Source: ELB16-189 sp018266435
GTDB lineage: Bacteria > Bacteroidota > Bacteroidia > Cytophagales > Cyclobacteriaceae
Length of the DNA stretch: 64,000 nt
Assembly (NCBI GenBank): GCA_030123525.1
Contig: CP126125.1
Coordinates: 186,001-250,000 of the forward strand
Direction: 5' to 3'
The notes beneath the pieces are model-generated. The model saw only the letters and a list, made by a program, of their open reading frames with translations. It was not told the origin of the DNA and did not search any database. The translations under genes were made by a program, and so were the position numbers. This document shows, piece by piece, positions 1 to 7,319 of the stretch. Position 1 is the stretch's first letter. Each line of letters starts with the position of its first letter.

Positions 1-424
1 ACACTTCAGCTGAATCGGGGAGATCTGTTAACCGATAAGATAAACCAATGTAAATAAGGGCTATCTCCTTCAGGTTTTTGTTGGCTGATTGCTCGCTAAG
101 CGACAGGCATTCGCGAAATGATTTTGTGGCCAGAACAGTGTTATTTTTGGCAAGTTCGATGGTTCCGAAAATTAAATCGGCCTTTGCCATTCCTTCTACA
201 TATTGCAATTGTTTGGCAAGGCCATACGCATCTTTGGTTGCATCTGCCGATCTGCTGTAATCAAATGAAGACAATTCATCAGCCAGTTCAATCAGTACAT
301 TCACCCGTTCCTTTCCTTTGCTTTTTTTCAGTATCTCCTGAAGGCTATCTATTTTAAAAGATTGACTCAGGGCCATATACTCGCCTGCCCAAATGAAAAC
401 CAAAAAAAGAATACCGGTACGCAA
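1..424 (-). CDS. TPR-type repeat protein, N-terminal part (runs off left edge)
   Basis: Only the first 141 codons are inside the window. I place the start at a TTG at 424-422 because the reading frame from there gives a complete signal peptide: a basic Arg, a hydrophobic stretch (ILFLVFIWAG) and a likely cleavage site after Ala-Leu-Ser. The first ATG (376-374) would start inside that signal and leave no hydrophobic core. After it come helix-rich, Ala/Leu-spaced segments (residues about 35-140) typical of tetratricopeptide repeats. In Bacteroidota such secreted TPR N-termini often belong to sensor histidine kinases or TPR-HTH regulators, but the decisive C-terminus lies outside. It sits 43 bp downstream of pruA on the same strand. 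Confidence 0.6.
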   Translation of the reverse strand, partial: MRTGILFLVFIWAGEYMALSQSFKIDSLQEILKKSKGKERVNVLIELADELSSFDYSRSADATKDAYGLAKQLQYVEGMAKADLIFGTIELAKNNTVLATKSFRECLSLSEQSANKNLKEIALIYIGLSYRLTDLPDSAEV

Positions 425-467
425 TGGATTTAGTGTCTTATTTTTGGAAAGATTATCTGATTTGTTC

Positions 468-2099
468 TTACTCTTTATCCAGGAATGGATACCTGTAATT
501 TACAGGTGTAACAAACGTCTCTTTGATGGTGCGCAACGATACCCAGCGCAGCAAGTTTACCTTTGCCCCGGCTTTATCGTTTGTACCTGATCCTCTGGCT
601 CCTCCAAATGGCTGCTGCCCCACTACGGCTCCGGTAGGTTTATCATTGATGTAAAAATTACCGGCACTGTTGGTTAGTTTTTTAGTAGCAAGTTCTACGG
701 CAAAACGGTCGCGTGCAAAAACCGAACCGGTCAGCGCGTAAGGTGATGTTTGATCAACCAGCTCAAGTGTTTGCTCAAAATTTTCTGCATGGTACACATA
801 AAGGGTAAGTACCGGGCCAAAAATTTCTTCACACATGGTAAGCGATGAGGGGTCTTTGGTTACGATCACGGTGGGTTCGATAAAATATCCTTTTGATTTG
901 TCGTGTTTCCCTCCGGCAATGATCTCGTTCATTGGGTTTTGTTTAGCCTTTTCGATATACCCGGAAATAGAATCGAACGCTTTTTCATCAATTACGGCAT
1001 TGACAAAATTTCCAAAGTCTTCTACTCCACCAATTTTGATGCTCTTCAGTTCTTCCACCATAATTTTTTTCACTTCTTCCCAAAGGTTAGAGGGAATGTA
1101 GGCTCGTGAGGCAGCCGAGCATTTTTGTCCCTGGTACTCAAAGGCACCACGCACCAAGCCGGTGGCTACTTGCCGGGCATCAGCGCTCTTATGGGCAATT
1201 ACAAAATCCTTTCCTCCTGTTTCGCCTACGATGCGCGGATACGATTTGTACTTGGCTATATTTTCTCCGATGGTTTTCCACATGCCGTTAAAGACACCCG
1301 TGCTACCGGTGAATTGAATGCCTCCAAAATCTTTGTGTGAAAAAATTACATCAGCAGCATCGGGGCCGCTTACATAAATCAGGTTGATCACACCATCGGG
1401 CAAGCCTGCTTCTTTCAAAACCTGCATGATCACCTGGGCCGCATAAACCTGTGTGTTGCTCGGTTTCCACACCACGGTGTTGCCCATCATGGCCATGCTG
1501 GTGGGTAAGTTGCCGGCAATGGCCGTGAAGTTGAAGGGGGTTAGTGCAAAACAAAAACCTTCCAGCGGCCGGTATTCAATCTTATTCCAAACCCCGGGCG
1601 ATGAGATGGGCTGATCACTATAAATTTCGCTCATGAATGCCACATTGAAGCGCAAGAAATCAATCAACTCGCAGGCTGAATCAATCTCTGCCTGAAAAGC
1701 ATTCTTCGATTGTCCCAGCATAGTTGCTGCGTTGATTTTATAACGGTATGGGCCGGCCAATAAATCGGCTGCTTTAAGAAAAATACTGGCGCGGTTTTCC
1801 CAGCTCAGGGTGCTCCACAGCTCTTTGGCGGCCATGGCTGCCTGAATGGCTTGCGCTACATGGCTTTTGTCTCCCTGGTGAAAATGCCCGAGCACGTGTT
1901 TATGATCGTGTGGTGGAGAAAGTTTCTTTTTGTTTCCGGTGCGCACTTCATCTGCCCCGATATACATGGGTATATCAACTTCGTGGGCACGTGCTTCTTC
2001 CAGTGCTTTTTTCAGTGCAGCTCGTTCTTTTGAGCCGGGTGCGTATTGTAAAACAGGTTCGTTTTTAGGAACGGGTACTTTAAAAAATCCGGTGGACAT
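468..2099 (-). CDS. pruA: L-glutamate gamma-semialdehyde (1-pyrroline-5-carboxylate) dehydrogenase
   Basis: Oxidises glutamate-5-semialdehyde to glutamate with NAD+, the second step of proline breakdown, in the cytosol. The 543-residue protein has the aldehyde dehydrogenase fold: the NAD-binding FTGST segment near residue 263, the general base Glu in VGETGGKD (Glu293) and the catalytic Cys in YQGQKCSAA (Cys327). Length and the ETGGKD/GQKCSA pair fit the free-standing P5C dehydrogenase subfamily rather than the bifunctional PutA type; no proline dehydrogenase gene is visible nearby. A TACCTTTG -7 element lies about 55 bp upstream. The HAD gene ends just upstream on the same strand. Confidence 0.93.
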   Translation of the reverse strand: MSTGFFKVPVPKNEPVLQYAPGSKERAALKKALEEARAHEVDIPMYIGADEVRTGNKKKLSPPHDHKHVLGHFHQGDKSHVAQAIQAAMAAKELWSTLSWENRASIFLKAADLLAGPYRYKINAATMLGQSKNAFQAEIDSACELIDFLRFNVAFMSEIYSDQPISSPGVWNKIEYRPLEGFCFALTPFNFTAIAGNLPTSMAMMGNTVVWKPSNTQVYAAQVIMQVLKEAGLPDGVINLIYVSGPDAADVIFSHKDFGGIQFTGSTGVFNGMWKTIGENIAKYKSYPRIVGETGGKDFVIAHKSADARQVATGLVRGAFEYQGQKCSAASRAYIPSNLWEEVKKIMVEELKSIKIGGVEDFGNFVNAVIDEKAFDSISGYIEKAKQNPMNEIIAGGKHDKSKGYFIEPTVIVTKDPSSLTMCEEIFGPVLTLYVYHAENFEQTLELVDQTSPYALTGSVFARDRFAVELATKKLTNSAGNFYINDKPTGAVVGQQPFGGARGSGTNDKAGAKVNLLRWVSLRTIKETFVTPVNYRYPFLDKE

Positions 2100-2154
2100 A
2101 CAATGGATAGTTAAGATTTATGATGGAATTATTTTAGTATTAACTGATTCTCAC

Positions 2155-2162
2155 CAAAGGTA
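2155..2162 (-). promoter_or_regulatory. Promoter -7 element for pruA
   Basis: Read on the minus strand this is TACCTTTG, an exact match to the Bacteroidota -7 consensus TAnnTTTG. Transcription would begin near 2149, giving a leader of about 50 nt before the pruA ATG. The nearest upstream TTG is 24 nt away, slightly longer than usual, so the -33 part is weak. Confidence 0.5.
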
Positions 2163-2172
2163 GTAAAATACC

Positions 2173-2865
2173 TTACAGAAATTTTTTCAATTCGTTGAGT
2201 TTTTCGATTTCAAAATTTACGAAAGCCTGATGAGTTATTTTGTTGGGATTGAAGAAAACCGTATCCACTTTTGCATTGGTTGCTCCGGCTATATCTGTCA
2301 GCAGGTTATCGCCTATCATGATGGCTTCATGCGGTTTAAAATTATTTTTTGTCAGGGCAAATTCAAAAATTTCTTTGGCCGGTTTTTTATAGCCTGCCTT
2401 GGCTGAAGTAACAACGTCTTTAAAAAAATGATGGATTCCGGATGAATGCAGTTTGGTGGACTGGATTTCTTCAAAGCCATTGGTTACAATAACCATTGGG
2501 TACTTGTTGTGCAGGTATGCCAGCGTTTCTGCGCATTCTTCCATCAGGTTGCCTTTTTTGGGCGACTCGTGTACGTACTCATCCGAGAGCTGTAGTGACA
2601 AAGAATAATCATCTAAGCCCAGAGAAAGGAAAATACGGTGAAAACGTTCGTTGCGAATGACATCGCGGTGAAGCTGACCTCGGTCGTATTGATCCCACAG
2701 TTCAGTATTAACTACATAAAACGTATCGAGAAACTCTTTTTCTGAAAGGCCTTTTTCGGTCAGTTGATGCTGGTTAAATAACTCGACCAGAGTTAAGCGT
2801 GAGTTGGTTTCATAATCCCACAAGGTATGGTCAAGATCGAACAGCAGGCAAGAATAAGATTTCAT
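2173..2865 (-). CDS. HAD-family hydrolase, YjjG-like nucleotidase
   Basis: A 230-residue haloacid dehalogenase-type phosphatase. Motif I is FDLDHTLWD with Asp10 and Asp12, motif II is VTNG (Thr128), motif III the Lys of KKP near 161, motif IV GD...D (Asp186, Asp191). The DLDHTLWDYE opening followed by a helical cap is typical of the YjjG subfamily, which dephosphorylates pyrimidine nucleoside monophosphates including non-canonical ones. Substrate is inferred from subfamily only; a general sugar-phosphate or nucleotide phosphatase is possible. It lies between pruA and an ArsR regulator, all on the minus strand but with gaps of 50-75 bp. Confidence 0.85.
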   Translation of the reverse strand: MKSYSCLLFDLDHTLWDYETNSRLTLVELFNQHQLTEKGLSEKEFLDTFYVVNTELWDQYDRGQLHRDVIRNERFHRIFLSLGLDDYSLSLQLSDEYVHESPKKGNLMEECAETLAYLHNKYPMVIVTNGFEEIQSTKLHSSGIHHFFKDVVTSAKAGYKKPAKEIFEFALTKNNFKPHEAIMIGDNLLTDIAGATNAKVDTVFFNPNKITHQAFVNFEIEKLNELKKFL

Positions 2866-2915
2866 CGTTTAAAATATTTTTTTACTACTCGTTTCAAATT
2901 TCCGTGCAACAAAAG

Positions 2916-3299
2916 TTAAAACCCCAACGGTTTCATTTTCAATTTATTCAAAGTCAGCTCACGGTTGGTGTACATGGTTTGAAAAATGGATTGGTCGCGC
3001 TGCAATTGCGGATCGCGTTTTATAAACTGCATAATCTGCTGCATGATATCAACTACTTCGTCTTTAACCTGATAAAACATCCATTGATTAAATTTTCGTG
3101 AAGAGAGTATTCCTGAGTTTTTCAAATAGATCAAGTGCCTTGAAGTTTTGGTTTGTGTAAACTCTAAAATGTTTTCCAAATCGGTGATGCACATTTCACC
3201 ATTCATCATAATCAAATGCAGAATGCGCAAGCGCGAAGTATCGCTGCACGCCAGAAAAATCTGAGCACCCAGGTCGAGGTTGAAGTGTTTCAGTCGCAT
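2916..3299 (-). CDS. ArsR-family winged-helix transcriptional regulator
   Basis: A 127-residue DNA-binding protein. Residues about 15-90 form the ArsR fold: ACSDTSRLRILHLI opening helix, GEMCITDLENIL, then the recognition helix TQTKTSRHLIYLKNSGIL and a wing (SSRKFNQWMFYQV). There is a single Cys (Cys37-region MCITDLE) in the place where some ArsR proteins carry metal-binding ELCVCDL, but the second Cys is missing, so metal sensing through that site is unlikely. It has no obvious target gene next to it; autoregulation is a guess. Confidence 0.85.
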   Translation of the reverse strand: MRLKHFNLDLGAQIFLACSDTSRLRILHLIMMNGEMCITDLENILEFTQTKTSRHLIYLKNSGILSSRKFNQWMFYQVKDEVVDIMQQIMQFIKRDPQLQRDQSIFQTMYTNRELTLNKLKMKPLGF

Positions 3300-3410
3300 A
3301 AAATGATTTTTTCAAATGGCAAGCGGCAAGTTATCAAACTAAAACTTTTTTAGAACACCCGGCATCTAATTTCAGGGAAAACTTCCCTTAGTTTTGTTCA
3401 ATTGAATCCT

Positions 3411-3418
3411 TACCTTTG
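3411..3418 (+). promoter_or_regulatory. Promoter -7 element TACCTTTG
   Basis: Exact match to TAnnTTTG ten bases before the ATG at 3428. Because initiation normally occurs about 5-8 nt after this element, the mRNA would start at or within a few bases of the start codon, implying a leaderless or nearly leaderless transcript. It also shows that a TTG inside the element (3416) is not the start codon. Confidence 0.5.
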
Positions 3419-3427
3419 CCCACCTCA

Positions 3428-4075
3428 ATGAACTTTGTGAAGAAACATTTATTAATTCTTGCGGCTATTTGCCTTTGCCTCTTGTTTTTTAGTGATCACG
3501 CTTCGGGTCAAGCGCGCAGGCGGGTGGTGCAGCTATCGGGTTTAGTAACTGACACCACAGGAGCATTTTTGCCCGGTGTTAATTTTTATGTACCCCAGGC
3601 CGGCCGTGGCACCACTTCGCTGGGTAACGGTTTTTTCTCTATGCCGGTATTGATTGGCGACACGGTTTTAATCTCATCGGTGGGCTTTAAAAAGCAAACT
3701 TATATTGTTCCGCAAGATGCAAAAGAGTTTACCTCGGTGATTTTTGAAATGAACCCGGATGTTACGTTCTTAAAAGAAGTGGTGGTAACCATGCCTACCG
3801 AAGAACTTTTTAAAGAAGCTGTGCTGGCCCTCAATGTGCCCCTGGATAATACAGGTATTGATCCTAAAAACCTGAACTCTGAGTTGTTGGCTTTAATGGT
3901 ACGCACTACGCCTATGGATGGCAACGCCAACTACCGGTATTACATTGATCAATACAGCAACTCGCTAGGCAACAAATTTCACCCGCTTTACAATCCGTTT
4001 CTCAACCCGCTTAACTGGGTAAAATTTATCAAAGACCTTAAGAAAAAGAAAAGGCAAGAGCAGAATAAGTATTAA
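3428..4075 (+). CDS. Secreted protein with carboxypeptidase-regulatory-like domain
   Basis: A 215-residue exported protein. The N-terminus (MNFVKKHLLILAAICLCLLFFSDHASGQA) is a signal peptide. Residues about 30-110 form a CarboxypepD_reg-like beta-sandwich: the LSGLVTDTTGAFLPGVNFYV strand pattern, GTTSLGNGFFSM and ISSVGFKKQ, as seen at the N-terminus of TonB-dependent receptors. No plug or barrel follows; the rest is a short mixed tail ending in a Lys-rich segment. Similar stand-alone proteins occur widely in Bacteroidota, probably in the periplasm or outer membrane, with no assigned function. ATG 3428 is chosen over an in-frame TTG 12 bp upstream that lies inside the promoter. Confidence 0.75.
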   Translation: MNFVKKHLLILAAICLCLLFFSDHASGQARRRVVQLSGLVTDTTGAFLPGVNFYVPQAGRGTTSLGNGFFSMPVLIGDTVLISSVGFKKQTYIVPQDAKEFTSVIFEMNPDVTFLKEVVVTMPTEELFKEAVLALNVPLDNTGIDPKNLNSELLALMVRTTPMDGNANYRYYIDQYSNSLGNKFHPLYNPFLNPLNWVKFIKDLKKKKRQEQNKY

Positions 4076-4145
4076 CCGGAGCGCTGTTCTTTTTTGAAAA
4101 TTTGAGCAAAATACCTGGGTTAGAGTTGCCTGCCAGGCTAATGTG

Positions 4146-4634
4146 TTAAGTCCGTTTTTGTTTTAACAACAGTTCCATAATCTCAGTTTTTTTTTCACGG
4201 CTCATCGGCAGGTATTTGCCCGCTACTACCAAATCATTTCCGTCAATTGAAGTAATGGCGCTCATCGCCACGATATAAGACTTATGCGTACGGATAAAGT
4301 TGGCTGCGGGCAGCAGGTCTTCAATTGTTTTCATTCGCATAAGTGTAACAAATTTTTGTGTGAGTGTGTGAATCACTACGTAGTTTTCCATACCCTCAAC
4401 AAACGTCACCTCTCTAAACAAAATTTTTTCGTACCGGTGTTCGCACTTAACAAAGAAAAAATCAGAGGCTTGTGTTTCCGGTTTGTTTATCATCTGGTAA
4501 AAATCCCGTGCTTTGTTAGCTGCCTTTAGCAATCGCTCAAAAGGAAAGGGTTTGATTAAGTAATCCAGCACATCCAGTTCAAAACCTTGCAGGGCAAAAT
4601 TAGGATATGCCGTGGTGATTACCGATACGGCCAA
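4146..4634 (-). pseudogene. Truncated LytTR-type response regulator (receiver N-terminus lost)
   Basis: The remaining 162 codons encode the end of a receiver domain (ITTAYPNFALQGFELDVLDYLIKPF, residues about 6-29) and an intact LytTR DNA-binding domain (residues about 60-160: FFVKCEHRYEKI, VTFVEGMENYVVIH, MRMKTIEDLLP, FIRTHKSYIVA). Normal family members are about 230-250 residues; roughly 80 residues including the phospho-acceptor Asp are missing. There is no ATG at the 5' end, only a TTG at 4634, and the frame runs straight into the tail of an unrelated gene on the other strand. Best explained as a deletion remnant, though the DNA-binding half could still be made. Confidence 0.75.
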
Positions 4635-4698
4635 GCACTTTATTTTTTATGACGACCCTGCGTGGTTCAATGAGCAACTAAATGCCTTTTTGAAATAA
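4630..4698 (+). pseudogene. C-terminal tail of an alpha/beta hydrolase (remnant)
   Basis: The plus strand reads 22 codons, AKHFIFYDDPAWFNEQLNAF plus LK and a stop. HFIFYDDPxWFxxQ(L)xxFL is the typical end of alpha/beta-fold hydrolases, with the His at the third position being the catalytic His of the Ser-His-Asp triad. The rest of the gene is absent: upstream sequence is the LytTR fragment on the opposite strand. The family assignment rests on a short motif, so it is moderately sure. Confidence 0.55.
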
Positions 4699-4705
4699 GT
4701 CAAAA

Positions 4706-4748
4706 GCTGCAAGCCACAGGTTAAAAGAAATAGCCTGTAGCTTGCAGC
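4706..4748 (-). terminator. Stem-loop terminator downstream of ssb
   Basis: GCTGCAAGC...GCTTGCAGC (9 bp) continued by an inner ACAGG/CCTGT arm with one mismatch, around a 13-nt loop. On the minus strand the stem is followed by TTTTGACTTATTT, which fits an intrinsic terminator for ssb. Confidence 0.55.
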
Positions 4749-4764
4749 CTATAGTCAATAGCGA

Positions 4765-5100
4765 TTAATTTTTTGTACCCAGCATCACCAGGTCATTTAC
4801 ATTTATTTCCGTGATGAAGCGCTTCTCGCCCTTCTCTGTTTCATATATGCGGTGGATAAGTTTTCCTTCCACAGCCACTTCGCTCCCTTTCTTCAGGTAC
4901 TTGCCTGCCACCTCAGCCAGCTTGCCCCAGATCACCAGGTTGTGCCACTGCGTGTCTTCTACTTTTTCTCCTTTGGTGTTTTTGTAACTGTCGCTGGTGG
5001 CGATAGAGAAGGCCGCTTTCTTTTTGTCGCCAAAGGTTTTTACTTCAGGATCTTTGCCCAGACGACCGATGAGTTGCACACTGTTTCTTAAACTTTTCAT
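4765..5100 (-). CDS. ssb: Single-stranded DNA-binding protein, short form
   Basis: A 111-residue OB-fold protein: NSVQLIGRLGKDPEVK at the start, WHNLVIWGKLAEVAGKYLKKGSEVAVEGKL in the middle and a final strand ITEINVNDLVMLG. It would coat single-stranded DNA during replication, repair or recombination. It stops right after the OB fold: the disordered linker and acidic tip (usually ending DDDIPF or similar) that recruits partner proteins in the main replicative SSB are absent. That suggests a secondary SSB, with a full-length copy elsewhere in the genome. A CACCTTTG element 75 bp upstream is the likely promoter. Confidence 0.88.
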   Translation of the reverse strand: MKSLRNSVQLIGRLGKDPEVKTFGDKKKAAFSIATSDSYKNTKGEKVEDTQWHNLVIWGKLAEVAGKYLKKGSEVAVEGKLIHRIYETEKGEKRFITEINVNDLVMLGTKN

Positions 5101-5174
5101 AGTTGTAAAATTTAATGGTTAATAAATGGTTTACTTTTTTTAGGCCTGAAGCTGACTAGAGCCGAAAGCCGGGG

Positions 5175-5182
5175 CAAAGGTG
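5175..5182 (-). promoter_or_regulatory. Probable -7 element for ssb
   Basis: On the minus strand this is CACCTTTG, one base off TAnnTTTG, giving an ssb leader of about 70 nt. The surrounding 5101-5320 region carries no gene; it also holds a plus-strand stem CGTAAGT/ACTTACG (5204-5226) followed by GTTTTATTT. Confidence 0.35.
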
Positions 5183-5320
5183 AAGCCGGCCGGCAACCCC
5201 ACTCGTAAGTTGTACGATTACTTACGGTTTTATTTGATTGTAAACGCTTAATGACGAGAATAAAAAAATCAAAGCCGGGCTAAAAGCCATCTGCCGGCTA
5301 AGGATTGCGTATATTGGGGA

Positions 5321-5334
5321 GTTGGCGGTAATGC
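5321..5334 (+). repeat. Left inverted repeat bounding orphan gene
   Basis: GTTGGCGGTAATGC ends one base before the ATG at 5336. Its reverse complement matches 6222-6235 (GCACTACCGCTAAC) at 12 of 14 bases. The pair encloses exactly one gene. Confidence 0.6.
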
Positions 5335-5335
5335 T

Positions 5336-6217
5336 ATGACGAACAGACTTAAACATACAATCATATTTATTCTGACACTATGGACGACAGAACTTTTAGC
5401 AAGTCCACAAATGCCAGACTATGTGATTTATGGAAAAGATACAATTGCGACTTACAACCTTATTCTTGAACAATATTTACAACGACAAGACACAGCAAAG
5501 AGAGAACAACTTTTTGGGCTTGTATTTAGGGACGGAGCATCTTTTAATTGTTGGAGAGGTTATCAAGCGATTTATAAAATTGAAAATGACAGTTTGTTCC
5601 TTGTTGATATCATAAATTGTGGCGAATTAAGAAACGGAAAAATTGATAAGACTCAATCCTTTGAAAAAATTAAATCCATTTTTGGAGACAAAGTGAAAAC
5701 CGGAAAAGTTTTTATTAATTGGTTTGACGGCTACGTAAACTTTCCTTTGACAAACAAAGTCTTGAGGTGGGACGGAGTTTTTTACACGATATTTGAACGA
5801 GAAAAAGTAATTTCAATCTCAAACGGACTTGTCGGAAAAATAGAAGATTTTGAAAACTATGTTGATGACCCCAAAAGAATCGACAGACGAGATAGAAACA
5901 AGATTTCTGATGTATTGTTCAAAAAACTCAAAAAGACAAAATGGAAAAACTCAGATGACTTTGACTGCGGAACAAAGTATCTTGTAACAATAGACAAAAA
6001 TGGAAATGTATCAAAAGTTAGAATGCTTTACACTGACGAAGAAATTGAAAAGTATTACGAAAAAGACGAGTATAATTTTTGCATTAGCAAAATGTTCAAC
6101 GCTTTGAAAGGTTTAAAATTTGACATTATCAAAGATAAAGGGAAATCAATATCAGAGGACATTTACATTGAGATTTGGATTGAGGGCAACGGAAAAATTA
6201 AAAATTGGACACGTTAA
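5336..6217 (+). CDS. Hypothetical secreted protein in AT-rich cassette-like unit
   Basis: A 293-residue protein that I do not recognise. Residues 1-22 look like a signal peptide (KHTIIFILTLWTTELLAS). The rest is rich in Lys, Asp, Phe and Tyr; residues about 205-290 (KYLVTIDKNGNVSKVRMLY ... KGLKFDIIKDKG ... EDIYIEIWI) resemble the TonB-C-like or energy-transducer-like strand pattern found at the end of many Bacteroidota hypothetical proteins, but this is only a resemblance. Base composition and codon use are visibly more AT-rich (GAA, AAA, ATT, GAC-rich) than the neighbours. The gene fits within one base of the left inverted repeat and four bases of the right one, which points to acquisition as a unit. 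Confidence 0.65.
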   Translation: MTNRLKHTIIFILTLWTTELLASPQMPDYVIYGKDTIATYNLILEQYLQRQDTAKREQLFGLVFRDGASFNCWRGYQAIYKIENDSLFLVDIINCGELRNGKIDKTQSFEKIKSIFGDKVKTGKVFINWFDGYVNFPLTNKVLRWDGVFYTIFEREKVISISNGLVGKIEDFENYVDDPKRIDRRDRNKISDVLFKKLKKTKWKNSDDFDCGTKYLVTIDKNGNVSKVRMLYTDEEIEKYYEKDEYNFCISKMFNALKGLKFDIIKDKGKSISEDIYIEIWIEGNGKIKNWTR

Positions 6218-6221
6218 AAAA

Positions 6222-6235
6222 GCACTACCGCTAAC
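6222..6235 (+). repeat. Right inverted repeat bounding orphan gene
   Basis: GCACTACCGCTAAC begins four bases after the TAA of the orphan gene and pairs with 5321-5334 (12 of 14). It leads directly into the hairpin element at 6237-6348. Confidence 0.6.
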
Positions 6236-6236
6236 A

Positions 6237-6348
6237 CGGGTTTTGCGTTAGTGGGGCAGACAGTGCGAATAGAAACATTTGAGCAATTAATAAACGTTGG
6301 TGCTGGCAGACAGTTTTCGGTTTCAAAAGCCCACCAACGCAATACCCG
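6237..6348. repeat. Long imperfect hairpin element (attC-like or REP-like)
   Basis: CGGGTTTTGCGTTAGTGGG (6237-6255) is the near-exact inverted copy of CCCACCAACGCAATACCCG (6330-6348), matching at 17 of 19. Inside, a second stem CGTTGGTG (6296-6303)/CACCAACG (6332-6339) competes for the right arm, and GGCAGACAGT is directly repeated (6255-6264 and 6305-6314). A 110-nt, strongly foldable, non-coding block next to a single orphan gene resembles cassette recombination sites, although the canonical attC core bases are not clear. Confidence 0.6.
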
Positions 6349-6409
6349 AAACCGTTAAGTTTATTCGAGGCATTATTTACACCATATTTAACTGTTTAAA
6401 ATTATAATT

Positions 6410-6637
6410 ATGTCAACATACGCATACACAATTGTTTTTAATGATAGCGAAATTATTATGCTACAATCAGCACTATCATTGATGATTGATCATTGTCAAA
6501 AAAAACTTGATGAAGGCGAAGGTGCACCATATTGGGCACATCTATCTTCGGCAAAAGAAGTTTTAAAAAAATTAGACTCTGATGTTGTTCAGGTAAGCGG
6601 AAATAATTTTAATCGGCAACATTTTGAGAAAGAATAG
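6410..6637 (+). CDS. Small hypothetical protein
   Basis: A 75-residue soluble protein that I do not recognise, starting STYAYTIVFNDSEIIMLQSALSLMIDHCQKKL. It has a short strand, two predicted helices and a charged C-terminus, no signal peptide and no membrane segment. It follows the hairpin element and shares the AT-rich composition of the orphan gene upstream, so it may belong to the same acquired segment. About 185 bp of non-coding DNA separate it from the next gene. Confidence 0.5.
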   Translation: MSTYAYTIVFNDSEIIMLQSALSLMIDHCQKKLDEGEGAPYWAHLSSAKEVLKKLDSDVVQVSGNNFNRQHFEKE

Positions 6638-6824
6638 TAATAATAGTAAGCCAACCTTGCAAAAATATAACGACAGCCCACAAGGTATTGCCAAAACCGG
6701 GGCTGAATGGCCTCGATTGGATATTTGTGTAAAAAACATTCTACACCCATACGCGGTCTGTCATGGGCAATTCTATCAACTCTCTTGAAACCCCGATAAA
6801 TATTAACTCAAAAAGAAAAAAAAT

Positions 6825-7319
6825 ATGGTGCAGCAAAAAATTACACCCTGCTTGTGGGTAGAGAAAGATGCAAAGGCTGTGGCTGAATATTATCTTTCAA
6901 TATTTAAAAATGGTAAGTTGAAAGACTATCGCTTATTCACCAATATGCCGAAAGACGGTAACCCTGATAATTTGAACCCTGATAATTTATCAGGCGAGTT
7001 TGATACGGCCGTAATGGAAATAGCCGGAGTAGAATTCAGCATTTTGGCAGCCGGTCCATTATTTAAATTTAATGAGGCCATTTCGCTGGTAATTAATTGT
7101 ACGGATCAAGCCGAGGTAGATTACTATTGGGAAGCGTTAACTTCAAATGGGGGTGAAGAAGGACCTTGCGGTTGGTGCAAGGATAAGTATGGGTTATCCT
7201 GGCAAGTAGTACCTACTGAATATTTTGACCTTATTCATCATAGCAACCCTGTCATTAGTAGAAAGGCTTTGATGAACACTTTTAAACAAAAGAAACTAAT
7301 AATTTCTGAGTTAAAGTGA
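6825..7319 (+). CDS. VOC-superfamily protein, PhnB / 3-demethylubiquinone methyltransferase-like
   Basis: A 164-residue protein of the vicinal-oxygen-chelate fold. The opening ITPCLWVEKDAKAVAEYYLSIF and the block EGPCGWCKDKYGLSWQVVPTEY are hallmarks of the PhnB-like group often annotated 3-demethylubiquinone-9 3-methyltransferase. Such proteins usually act as dimers; their substrate is unknown and true methyltransferase activity is doubtful because no SAM motif is present. An in-frame 15-bp tandem duplication adds the repeated peptide NPDNL near residue 50 in a surface loop. Confidence 0.82.
   Translation: MVQQKITPCLWVEKDAKAVAEYYLSIFKNGKLKDYRLFTNMPKDGNPDNLNPDNLSGEFDTAVMEIAGVEFSILAAGPLFKFNEAISLVINCTDQAEVDYYWEALTSNGGEEGPCGWCKDKYGLSWQVVPTEYFDLIHHSNPVISRKALMNTFKQKKLIISELK
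6960..6989 (+). repeat. 15-bp in-frame tandem duplication within the VOC gene
   Basis: AACCCTGATAATTTG is followed by AACCCTGATAATTTA (14 of 15 identical), adding five residues without breaking the frame. The second copy with its right flank also forms a 17-bp inverted repeat, CCTGATAATTTATCAGG (6978-6994). Confidence 0.8.

Noticed and set aside
835..1340. Plus-strand frames opposite pruA
   Set aside because: They are antisense to a fully conserved aldehyde dehydrogenase gene and show no independent protein features.
6237..6348. Calling the hairpin a true integron attC site
   Set aside because: The stems and size fit, but the expected core half-sites are not matched well (GTTAGTG where GTTRRRY is expected) and no integrase is present, so it is kept only as attC-like.
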